In this document: positions 51,314-59,347 of the stretch, in pieces
How the letters are laid out: every line of letters begins with the position of its first letter
Position numbering within the stretch: position 1 is the first letter of the stretch
Assembly: GCA_964639935.1 (NCBI GenBank)
Contig: CAZXGT010000001.1
Span: forward strand, 21,752 to 85,751
From: CALNYS01 sp964639935
GTDB taxonomy: Bacteria > Planctomycetota > Phycisphaerae > Phycisphaerales > UBA1924
Direction of reading: 5' to 3'
Length of the DNA: 64,000 nucleotides
Notes under the pieces: generated by a model
Database searches by the model: none
What the model saw: the letters and a program-made list of their open reading frames with translations, nothing else
Told to the model about the DNA's origin: nothing
Program-made: the position numbers and the translations under genes

Positions 51314-52914
51314 AAGGCGGGTACGCGCGACGGCTGATGCTCTACGCCGGGTCGAGCTGGGCGCGCATCATCGCCGTCTTCTTCGTCTCCTTCTTCCTCA
51401 CGCCGATCCTCATCGGCGAGCTCGGCGTCGACCTCTTCGGCCTGCTCTCGCTCGTCGCGCTCACGCTCGCCCTCTCGGAGCCCGTCCGCGCCGCGGTCAG
51501 CAAGGTTCTCACGCGCGAGATGACCCAGGCCATCAGCTCCGGGAGCGAGACGCGCTTCCGCGAGGTCTTCTCCAACGGCGTGGCCATGGCGAGCATCGGC
51601 TTCTTCGTCCTGCTCGCCCTCACGGCGCTGATCGCCTGGGTCGGCCCGATCCTCCTGCAGCTCTCGCCGGAGAACGTCTTCCGCGCGCGCGTCGCGCTGG
51701 CGATCGAGGGCTCGGTCTTCGCGTTCATGCTGCTGACCGCGCCCGCGAACAACCTCTACATCTCGATGCACCGCGTCGTCCTCGAGAACGCCCACCGCTC
51801 GCTGACGCGCCTGCTCGATCTCATCGCCGCGCTCATCGTCTTCGCGATCGATCTCGGCGATCCCTTCATCGCGTTCGTCATCGGTCGAGCCGTGCTCCGC
51901 GTCGCGCAGATCATCGGCAAGTGCTGGTGGATCCTCGCCCGACAGCCCTGGGCGGGCGTCGACCGATCCCTCGTGTCGCTCAAGAAGATGCGCGAGCTCA
52001 TGGGCATCGGTCTGTGGTCCGGCGGCACGCAGATCGCGAGAATCGGTTACGTCACGTCCGACCAGATCCTCCTCAACCTCTTCTTCGGGCTCGCCTACAA
52101 CGGCCTCTACGCCGTCGTGAACCAGCTCCGCGCCTACGCCCGCATGTTCGGCGGCAACATCGCGCTCGGCGTCGACGCCGTCGCCGCGGATCTCGACGAG
52201 CAGGGCGAGGAGGAGCGCGGGCGCCGGCTCCTGGTCGCCACCATGAAGATGACGCTCAGCGTCACGCTCTTCTGCGCGCTCCTGATCGCCGTCTTCACGC
52301 CGCCGCTCATCGACGTCTGGCTCGGAGACCGCCTCCGCGAGGATGAGAACCTGCTGAACGTGATGAGCTACGACGAGGCCATCGGGCTCGCGTGGAGCTT
52401 CATCCTCATCCTGCTCCCGAGCGTCGTGCTCGTCGAGACGAGCACGGTGGCGACGCAGAATCTCTACGGCATGGGGCACATCCGCCGCTACTCGCCCATC
52501 CTCATCGTCGGCTCGATCATCAAGATCATCGCGGCGACGCTCTGGCTCATCCTCGGCGGCGGCCCGCTGAGCGTGGCGTGGGCGACCCTTGCCGTCACCG
52601 TCGTCATCTACGGCGTCCTCTTCCCGCGGCTCATCTGCCGTCTGAGCGGCGTCACCGCGCGCGATCTGGTCTTCGGCGTCTACGCGAGGCCCCTCCTCGC
52701 CACCGCGCTCATCGCCGCCGTCGCGATCTTCCTGGCCTCGCGCTTCGATGAGTGGAACTGGACGACACTCATCTTCTCCGTCGCCGTCTCCTGCGCCGCG
52801 TACGCCGCGACCTTCCCGCTGGTTGTCGCCACGCCGCTCGAGCGACGCTCGATCTTCAAGGTGCTAAGCGGCGCCAGCCGCCGCGTGCTCCGCCGGAAGG
52901 TGGTGCGCCCGTGA
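51310..52914 (+). CDS. Wzx-like polysaccharide flippase
   Basis: A 534-residue protein from GTG 51310 with 12 to 14 hydrophobic segments. It begins VKGGYARRLMLYAGSSWARI and has FFLTPILIGELGVDLFGLLS, the typical start of the polysaccharide-exporter MOP superfamily. LWSGGTQIARIGYVTSDQIL and FGLAYNGLYAVVNQLRAYAR are equivalent to the seventh-helix region. It should move the lipid-linked repeat unit across the inner membrane for the Wzy-like polymerase encoded just upstream. Coupled by 4-base overlaps on both sides. Confidence 0.88.
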   Translation: MKGGYARRLMLYAGSSWARIIAVFFVSFFLTPILIGELGVDLFGLLSLVALTLALSEPVRAAVSKVLTREMTQAISSGSETRFREVFSNGVAMASIGFFVLLALTALIAWVGPILLQLSPENVFRARVALAIEGSVFAFMLLTAPANNLYISMHRVVLENAHRSLTRLLDLIAALIVFAIDLGDPFIAFVIGRAVLRVAQIIGKCWWILARQPWAGVDRSLVSLKKMRELMGIGLWSGGTQIARIGYVTSDQILLNLFFGLAYNGLYAVVNQLRAYARMFGGNIALGVDAVAADLDEQGEEERGRRLLVATMKMTLSVTLFCALLIAVFTPPLIDVWLGDRLREDENLLNVMSYDEAIGLAWSFILILLPSVVLVETSTVATQNLYGMGHIRRYSPILIVGSIIKIIAATLWLILGGGPLSVAWATLAVTVVIYGVLFPRLICRLSGVTARDLVFGVYARPLLATALIAAVAIFLASRFDEWNWTTLIFSVAVSCAAYAATFPLVVATPLERRSIFKVLSGASRRVLRRKVVRP

Positions 52915-54086
52915 ACCGCGTCGTCTCCGAGCATCTCGATCAGATCACGCCGGAGAGCCTCCCGCCGCTGCGCCGCGAGGGCCCGGCCCGCGCGCTCTTC
53001 ATCCACGGCAACATCCTTGGCTTCAAGACCGTCGGCCGCCTGCTGACCGACTACTGCGCCGAGCGCGACGACCTCGACGCGGTGCACGTGCATCTCCGCT
53101 GGCCGATCTGGATGCGCGTGCTCGGGAAGTCCGCGCCCTTCCGCACGCGCGGGTGGGACATGACCCACGAACGCTTTTTGTACCTCTGGGGACCGGTCAT
53201 CCGCCGGTGGTTCCGGGGCCGCCTCGATCTCAACCGCTTCGACGTCGTGCACATCCTCACCCAGGGCAACGCGCGGGCGATCCTCTGGGCCAAGCCCCGC
53301 TACCCCCACGTCAGGTGGGCGATCAACATCGACGCCACGGCCGAGCAGCACGTCCGGCAGTTCGGTTTCTCGCGCCTCCCCAAGTCCTGGTACATCGCGC
53401 AGGAACGTCGCATGTTCGCCGCGGCGGACCTCATCGCCACACGAAACGCCTGGGCCGCCGAGTCGCTGCGCGAGGACTACGGCGTGCCGGAGGAGAAGAT
53501 CTACGTCGCGAGCAACTCGGTGCCCCTTCGCGAGGCGCACCGCTGGGACGGGCGCGATCGCGATCTCGGCGCGCTCCCACGCATCGTCTTCGTCGGCGCG
53601 TGGAAACGGAAAGGGGGCGACCTGCTCCTGCGCGTCCATCAGGAGCGCTTCGCGGACAAGGCGGAGCTGCACATCTTCTCGAAGGCGCCCACGCAGCCCG
53701 CCGCGAGAAACGTCTTCTGGCACGGCCTCAAGCCGCGCGACGAGCTCCTGGACCACTGGCTCCCGAGCATGGACCTCTTCGTGCTGCCCTCGCGCGACGA
53801 CATGCTCCCGTGGGCCGCGCTCGAGGCGTGCGCCGCGGGGCTCCCGGTTGTCGCGGCGGCCGTGGGGGCGATCCCGCGGCTCGTGATCCCGGGCGAAACG
53901 GGCGCCCTCTGCGAGCCCGAATCCACCGAATCGCTCGCTGACGCGATGGCGCCGCTCGTCGAGAGCGCTCGCGAGCGCGAACGGATGGGACGAGCCGCGC
54001 GCGAGTTCGTCCGCGAGCGTCACAATCCGGACGTCGCCTACCCGGGCCTCCTCGCGAAAATCGCGTCCCTCGCGGAGCGGGAGTGA
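52911..54086 (+). CDS. GT4-family glycosyltransferase
   Basis: A 391-residue GT-B enzyme from GTG 52911. ARALFIHGNILGFKTVGRLL opens the N-terminal domain; VHILTQGNARAILWAKPRYP and WYIAQERRMFAAADLIATRN are further acceptor-domain blocks. In the donor domain RIVFVGAWKRKGGDLLLRVH and the C-terminal MLPWAALEACAAGLPVVAAA carry the conserved basic residues and the closing Glu. Donor unknown. Coupled to the flippase upstream and to a sulfotransferase downstream. Confidence 0.88.
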   Translation: MNRVVSEHLDQITPESLPPLRREGPARALFIHGNILGFKTVGRLLTDYCAERDDLDAVHVHLRWPIWMRVLGKSAPFRTRGWDMTHERFLYLWGPVIRRWFRGRLDLNRFDVVHILTQGNARAILWAKPRYPHVRWAINIDATAEQHVRQFGFSRLPKSWYIAQERRMFAAADLIATRNAWAAESLREDYGVPEEKIYVASNSVPLREAHRWDGRDRDLGALPRIVFVGAWKRKGGDLLLRVHQERFADKAELHIFSKAPTQPAARNVFWHGLKPRDELLDHWLPSMDLFVLPSRDDMLPWAALEACAAGLPVVAAAVGAIPRLVIPGETGALCEPESTESLADAMAPLVESARERERMGRAAREFVRERHNPDVAYPGLLAKIASLAERE

Positions 54087-54922
54087 CCGCCATGCTGCCC
54101 GACTACCTCGTTATCGGGGCCCAGAAGAGCGCGACCTCCAGTCTCTGCGCGCTGCTCGGCCAGCACCCCGACGTCTTCATGTGCGATCCGAAGGAGCCCT
54201 ATTTCTTCTCACACGATGAGATCTTCGCGAAGGGTCTCGCGTGGTATGAATCGCTCTTTGAGGGCGCCGTCGGGGCGGCGGCGGTGGGGGAGGGGAGCAC
54301 CACCTACACCCAGCGCGGGCTCTACCCGAACGCGCCCGGGCGCGTCATCGAGCGGCTCCCGGGCGCCAGACTCATCTTCATGGCGCGCCACCCGATCGAG
54401 CGCATCCGCTCGCACTGGATGCATCTGAGCACCAAGGGCGGACGCGAGACGCTTCCGTTGAGCGAAGCCGTCCGCGCGCGGCCCGAGTACATCGACCACA
54501 GTCTCTACGAAACCCAGCTCGCGCCGTACCGCGCGCACTACGGCGACCGGCTGCTCACGCTCTGCTTCGAGGATTTCCAGCGCGACCCCGTGGGCGTCAC
54601 CCGCCGGTGCTTCGACTTCCTCGGCGTGGATCCCGGCGCCTGGCGCCCCGAGGACGCCGACCGAGCGCGCCACCGCTCGATCGAGGGGCGCGCCGATCGC
54701 GGCGCCATGCGCGCGCTCCGCCGGATCCCCGGGTTCGAGGCGCTCCGGGACGCCGCCCCGGGAGGGCTGCGGGAGTCGCTCCGTCGCGTCTTCAAGAAAC
54801 CCGTCGGCGCCAAGCCCGAGCTCGACCCGGAGACGAGGGCGTGGCTCGCCGATCGCCTGCGCGGCGAGGCCGAGCTCTACCTCGAGCGGGCGGGCAAACC
54901 CCGCGACTACTGGTCGCTCTGA
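54083..54922 (+). CDS. Sulfotransferase F
   Basis: A 279-residue protein, last gene of the coupled operon, read from GTG 54083 (ATG 54092 is the alternative). The PAPS loop YLVIGAQKSATSSLCALLGQ has Lys-Ser-Ala-Thr-Ser in place of KSGTT, as in bacterial Stf-like and heparan-type enzymes. HPDVFMCDPKEPYFFSHDE and LIFMARHPIERIRSHWMHLS, the latter the 3'-phosphate site, follow. LCFEDFQRDPVGVTRRCFDF is typical. Its last 16 bases overlap the convergent gene at 54907. Confidence 0.9.
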   Translation: MTAMLPDYLVIGAQKSATSSLCALLGQHPDVFMCDPKEPYFFSHDEIFAKGLAWYESLFEGAVGAAAVGEGSTTYTQRGLYPNAPGRVIERLPGARLIFMARHPIERIRSHWMHLSTKGGRETLPLSEAVRARPEYIDHSLYETQLAPYRAHYGDRLLTLCFEDFQRDPVGVTRRCFDFLGVDPGAWRPEDADRARHRSIEGRADRGAMRALRRIPGFEALRDAAPGGLRESLRRVFKKPVGAKPELDPETRAWLADRLRGEAELYLERAGKPRDYWSL

Positions 54923-55992
54923 GTCTCGTCCCGCAGGACTGCGGGCAGCTGCACCTCGATCATCACCGGGCGGTGGTCCGAGTTGACGATCGGTCCGACC
55001 CGGACGTCGGTCACGCGCGAGCCGGGAGAGATCCACGCTCGATCGATCGGGAGCGCGAGCCCGGGCGGCGCCCACGACGGCCACGTGCCCTGCGTCAGAA
55101 GCTGCGTCGGGCTGCGCAGGCTCGTCTCCCGACGGATGAGCGCGTGAAGCCGCGCCGTCGGCGTGGTGTTGAAATCGCCCGCGAAGATCACCGGGAGCGG
55201 GTTCGCCTCCATCCACTCGCGAAGCAGGCGGGCGTCGACCCGCATCCACCGGAACGAGAGCTCCCACGTCCGCTCCGTCCGCGGGGAGCGCGGGTGCGCG
55301 CCGGTGAAGAGAAAGCCGGCCCCGCTCGGGTGCTCGACGATCACCGAGCTGTGCGCGAGAAAGCTCAGCCGGTTCTCGGGCCTGAGCCGATCCGCGAGCG
55401 GCTCGAGTCGCACCGGCCATCGCGAGAGAAGCGTGATGCCGAAGTCCCTCCCGCTCGCCCGCCCGCGCGCCTCGCGCTCGAGCGCGTAGGGGAGCTGCTC
55501 CTTGTTCCAGAGCCCGCTGCGATCGATGGACCACGGCGGATCCACGAGGCAGATCAGGTCCGCGTCCACCTCCGCCGCCCACTCGCGGAACGCCTTGTCG
55601 AGCTCGCTTCCCACCCGCGCAGCCCCGCGGGCGAACGCGTTGTAGACGATCACCCGCACCGTCAGGCTCTCTCCCTCGGGCGGCGGGTCCGGGCGCCACG
55701 CGTCGTACCGGGCGATCGACGCCAGCGCGAGCGCCAGCGTCAGAAGACCGATCAGCACGGTCAGACGCAGGAAGCGCCCCGCCGCGGCGATCAGCATCGT
55801 CGCCATCCCCGCGAGCATCGTGTGCGGCGCAAAGTGCGATAGCAGGTCGAGGCGATAGTGATGCACCGGAAGCAGGACGGCGCCGAGCGTCGCGGCGAGC
55901 CCGAGCGTCCCCGCCAGGGAGATCGCCATCGCGGCGATGCGCGGAAGCCTGAAGAGGATCCGTCGTCTTCGGCTTCGCGCTCGCGGGGGCAT
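54907..55992 (-). CDS. Membrane-anchored endonuclease/exonuclease/phosphatase-family protein
   Basis: A 361-residue protein. Residues about 15-92 contain three transmembrane segments (AAMAISLAGTLGLAATLGAV, HTMLAGMATMLIAAAGRFL and a Leu/Ala helix). Residues 108-355 have the metal-dependent EEP fold: VRVIVYNAFARGAARVG with the Asn, FAGDFNTTPTARLHALIRRE with the GDFN motif, and VNSDHRPVMIEVQLP with the closing SDH motif. Family members cut nucleic acids or phosphoesters. Here the catalytic domain probably faces the periplasm, as in the YafD-like group. The link to polysaccharide synthesis is unclear. Confidence 0.82.
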   Translation of the reverse strand: MPPRARSRRRRILFRLPRIAAMAISLAGTLGLAATLGAVLLPVHHYRLDLLSHFAPHTMLAGMATMLIAAAGRFLRLTVLIGLLTLALALASIARYDAWRPDPPPEGESLTVRVIVYNAFARGAARVGSELDKAFREWAAEVDADLICLVDPPWSIDRSGLWNKEQLPYALEREARGRASGRDFGITLLSRWPVRLEPLADRLRPENRLSFLAHSSVIVEHPSGAGFLFTGAHPRSPRTERTWELSFRWMRVDARLLREWMEANPLPVIFAGDFNTTPTARLHALIRRETSLRSPTQLLTQGTWPSWAPPGLALPIDRAWISPGSRVTDVRVGPIVNSDHRPVMIEVQLPAVLRDETQSDQ

Positions 55993-56212
55993 GGGGTGAG
56001 AGCTTCGGCGCGACGCTCGCCCCCGTCAAGCACGCGTCGCGTCTTCCAAATGGGGCCTTCCGCCGAGGGCGTCGCGGGCCGCTCATCGAGGGTTCACGGT
56101 CCGGTTGTGCGGACTGGCGGAGGCGGGAGGCTTCGGGCGAGGGGCGGACCGCGCCGAGAAGGCGGATAGCATCATCGGCCAGCCCGCTCGACCATTTGGA
56201 TTGGAGAATCAC

Positions 56213-58036
56213 ATGACGATCGCTTCCAGGAGGGCCCTCACAATGACCGTTCGATTGACCTTCTCGCTCTCGCTGCTCGCCGTCGCGTTGGCTTGCGCCG
56301 CCGCGCCCGTCGCCCGGGGCGAGTCGCCCGCCGCGGTGCGCGTGAGTCTCGAGGACGATCGGCTCGTGATGACCGATCGAGTCACCGGCGCGACGCTCCT
56401 CGCCACCGACGACCTCGACTTCCACTTCGAGCTCGGGCGCCGACGCGCGACCGTCGAGCCCGAGATCGACCTCCAGCCTCGGGACAACGGCTTCGATCTT
56501 GTCGCCGTCTTCCAGAACAACCGCGCCGTCCCGATGCCCATGGGAGCGATACAACTCGACGGCCTCCACCTCTCGGACGGTTTCCGGTGGCGCGACTTCA
56601 ACTCGGCCGGCCGGTCCAAGGAGGCGGACGTCGGCGATCCGCGCGAGCGCTTCCGTTTCGGATACCCCCACGGCCCGAACGGCCACTACTCGCCCGTCGC
56701 CGTTGTGGAGACCGACGACGTCGCGATCGGCTTCAGCCTGCTCTACCCGCTCATGGACTACCGCCAGACGATCCGCGCCGAGCTCGCCAGGGAAAACGGC
56801 GCGGCGCCGACGTGGCGCTTCCGCTGGAAGCTCTCGAATCTCGGCTCCGAGAACCAGCGCCGCCGGATGGACCACGAGGGCATCCTCGCTCCGGGGGAAC
56901 GCCGAACCTTCACTCTGGCGGTCCGCGTCGCGAGCGATCCCGAGCGCTGGCTCGAAACGCTCGAGCCGTACCGCACGCACTTCCACCATCATTACGGCGG
57001 GGTCGCGTACGAGCGGGACGCGAGACCCGTCAAGGGAGTCACCCTCGCCGGGCGGGGCAATCTCTCTCGGCAGAACCCATATGGCTTCCGTCAGGAGCAG
57101 TATCGCCCGGACCTCCACGGCTTCGGGCCGCTTCTCGAGTGGATCGGCGCCACCTTCGATCTCGGCCCGCGCGTGATGATCTGGCAGCCGAGCGGGCTTC
57201 AGCGTCGGAACCTCGACAACAACATGCCCTTCAAGATGACCTCCTTCTGGCAGGAGGGCGATCGGCACGGGCACGCGATGGGCGACGCGGTCGAGGAGTT
57301 CCGACGCTTCGCCGCCCGCAACAACCTCGAGCTCGGCTTCTGGTGGGGCCGCTCGACGCGGGTCGCGCGAGAGTGGGACGTGGCCGAGCACGAGAGTCTC
57401 GATCCCTCCGACCCCGAGCACCGTGAGCTCGCCTTCCGCGAGCTCGACAACGCCGTCGCCGCCGGCGCGACCATGATCGGCCTCGACGCCTTCGGGGACG
57501 AGGGCGCCGTCCCGGTGTGGGAGCTCGTCGAGTGGATGCAGATCATGCGCGAGCGCTACCCGACGCTGAAATTCATCACCGAGAAGCACAAGCCGGACAT
57601 CCTCCACCGCCTCGGCCCCACCTTCTATCAGGCCTATCGCAAGCACTTTGACGACCCGCAGAATGTCGACGACATGCGGCTCATCGAGACGCCGCACTAT
57701 CTGGCCGACTTCCTCCTGCCCGGCCATGAGACATGGCTCTCCCAGCGCGAGGTGCTGCTCGAGCGGGCGCCCGACGTCGAAAGCGACGAGGCCCTCATGC
57801 GCAGCGAGTACGAGCGCGCGCTGAGCTGGGGCTACATCCCGCTGGTCTTGGGCAACGTCTCGCCCGATCGCGCGGATCGGGCGGTGGAGTCCTGGCGGTT
57901 CACAGTCCCCGAGGGCATCGAGCGCGAACCAGCGATCCCCGAGTCGCCGCAGGAGGCCGGCCCGGAGGCCCGCGCGCCTCAGCTCTCAGCCGAGGCCCCT
58001 CGGCGCGGCGTCAAGACCCACCGCAACAAGCGGTGA
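56213..58036 (+). CDS. Secreted protein of unknown family with glycosidase-like TIM-barrel features
   Basis: A 607-residue protein. ATG 56213 has GGAG 7 bases upstream; ATG 56243 is in frame at MTVRLTFSLSLLAVALACAA, the signal peptide. The first 250 residues are beta-rich (VRVSLEDDRLVMTDRVTGAT, FELGRRRATVEPEIDLQP), like the N-terminal sandwich of glycosidases such as GH36-type enzymes. Residues about 290-530 look like a (beta/alpha)8 barrel: NLELGFWWGRSTRVAREW, ATMIGLDAFGDEGAVPVWEL and LKFITEKHKPDILHRLGPTF, with D and E in barrel-end positions. I cannot assign a family. Its place in the locus suggests that it trims or remodels the polysaccharide. Confidence 0.6.
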   Translation: MTIASRRALTMTVRLTFSLSLLAVALACAAAPVARGESPAAVRVSLEDDRLVMTDRVTGATLLATDDLDFHFELGRRRATVEPEIDLQPRDNGFDLVAVFQNNRAVPMPMGAIQLDGLHLSDGFRWRDFNSAGRSKEADVGDPRERFRFGYPHGPNGHYSPVAVVETDDVAIGFSLLYPLMDYRQTIRAELARENGAAPTWRFRWKLSNLGSENQRRRMDHEGILAPGERRTFTLAVRVASDPERWLETLEPYRTHFHHHYGGVAYERDARPVKGVTLAGRGNLSRQNPYGFRQEQYRPDLHGFGPLLEWIGATFDLGPRVMIWQPSGLQRRNLDNNMPFKMTSFWQEGDRHGHAMGDAVEEFRRFAARNNLELGFWWGRSTRVAREWDVAEHESLDPSDPEHRELAFRELDNAVAAGATMIGLDAFGDEGAVPVWELVEWMQIMRERYPTLKFITEKHKPDILHRLGPTFYQAYRKHFDDPQNVDDMRLIETPHYLADFLLPGHETWLSQREVLLERAPDVESDEALMRSEYERALSWGYIPLVLGNVSPDRADRAVESWRFTVPEGIEREPAIPESPQEAGPEARAPQLSAEAPRRGVKTHRNKR

Positions 58037-58043
58037 ACTTGCC

Positions 58044-59045
58044 TCACGACGCGAAGGGCGCGCTCGCCGACCGCCGCCACGCCCACTGCCTCTTGACGCC
58101 CTCGGCGAACGGCGTCGTCGGGGCGTACCCGAGCTCCGCGCCGCTTCGCGTCAGGTCCGCGTAGGTCCGGTTCACGTCGCCCGGCTGCATCGGCTGCCGG
58201 TCGATCTGCGGGCTGACCCCCGCGGCGTCCGCGACCGTGTCGATCATCTCCCGGAGCGACACCGGATGGTTCCCGCCGAGGTTCCAGATGCGGAAGCCAT
58301 GATCGGCGATGCGGTCGAGCGCCGCCAGAACCCCCGCGACGATGTCGTCGATGTACGTGAAATCCCGGCTCGTCGAGCCGTCCCCGAACATCGGGATGGG
58401 CTCGCCCGCTTCCATGAGCCGCATGAACTTCTGGATCGCCAGGTCCGGCCGCTGCCGCGGACCGAAGACCGTGAAGAACCGCAGGCACGCGATCGGCGTC
58501 GAGTACAGATGATGAAACGTGTGGGCGATGAGCTCGCACGAGCGCTTGGTCGCCGCGTAGGGGCTGATCGGCTCGCTCACGTCGTCCGTCTCGGCAAAGG
58601 GCGCCTTGGTGTTGTTGCCATAGACGCTCGACGAGCTCGCCATGATGAACCGCTCGACGCCGCAGACGCGAGACGCCTCGAGCATCACCGCGGTCCCGCG
58701 GACGTTCACGTCGGCGTAGAGCGCCGGCTGCTCGATGCTCGGGCGGACGCCCGCCCGGGCCGCCAGATGCACCACGTCCCGCGCGCCGTGCTCCTCGAGC
58801 AGCTCGCGGACGCGGGCCTCGTCCCGGATGTCGCCCTCGACGAACACAAACCGATCCGCGTCCTCTCGGCCCTCGATCGCCGCCACTGTTTGGCGCTTGA
58901 ACGCCGGATCGTAAAAGTCGTCGAGGTTGTCGAGCCCGATCACGCGATCCCCGCGGGCGAGAAGAGCCTCAGCCACGTGCGATCCGATGAACCCGGCGGC
59001 GCCGGTGACCAGGACGGTGCGGGATGAAGAATCACGATCAGACAT
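58044..59045 (-). CDS. UDP-glucuronate 4-epimerase-like SDR
   Basis: A 333-residue protein. VLVTGAAGFIGSHVAEALLA binds NAD. VVHLAARAGVRPSIEQPALY and ADVNVRGT match the GVRxSIxxPxxYxxxNxxGT block typical of UDP-glucuronate 4-epimerases. The catalytic triad is in MASSSSVYGNN and ISPYAATKRSCELIAH. RFFTVFGPRQRPDLAIQKF is also family-typical. It would give UDP-galacturonate from the UDP-glucuronate made by ugd. A UDP-glucose 4-epimerase role is the main alternative. Convergent with the gene at 56213, 7 bases apart. Confidence 0.88.
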   Translation of the reverse strand: MSDRDSSSRTVLVTGAAGFIGSHVAEALLARGDRVIGLDNLDDFYDPAFKRQTVAAIEGREDADRFVFVEGDIRDEARVRELLEEHGARDVVHLAARAGVRPSIEQPALYADVNVRGTAVMLEASRVCGVERFIMASSSSVYGNNTKAPFAETDDVSEPISPYAATKRSCELIAHTFHHLYSTPIACLRFFTVFGPRQRPDLAIQKFMRLMEAGEPIPMFGDGSTSRDFTYIDDIVAGVLAALDRIADHGFRIWNLGGNHPVSLREMIDTVADAAGVSPQIDRQPMQPGDVNRTYADLTRSGAELGYAPTTPFAEGVKRQWAWRRSASAPFAS

Positions 59046-59174
59046 GCGTCCTCAGTCGGCCATTCACATCACGGCGTGGAGGGAGAATCGGCCGCTGAGG
59101 GTACTACGCTCGGCTCTCCGGCGTTGGTTCGCCCGCCGCCCAATCCGAACGGAACCGGAGCGCCAAAACGGAAA

Positions 59175-59204
59175 GCAGGGCGCCTTGTGCGTAAGGCGCC
59201 CCGC
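59175..59204 (-). terminator. Hairpin in the 302-base gap between the epimerase and SLC13 genes
   Basis: GGCGCCTT (59179-59186) / AAGGCGCC (59193-59200), extended by G/C and, past a mismatch, by GC pairs. On the minus strand a T-rich stretch (CTGCTTTCCGTTTTGG) follows, so it may end the SLC13 transcript 145 bases past its stop. CGTCCA/TGGACG (about 59264-59286) forms a second small hairpin. The gap shows no gene; the 59076-59351 open frame has no recognisable content. Confidence 0.35.
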
Positions 59205-59347
59205 TGGAGGAGAGAGAGATTCATTAGTATAGATGACGTCGGCAAACTGGGCGATTTTCTCCCGTCCATTCTCGGATTAGTGGACGGAAATAACCCGATT
59301 CTTACACCGTCTCGGCGGTTTTTGCGCACGACACCGCCCCGGATGTG

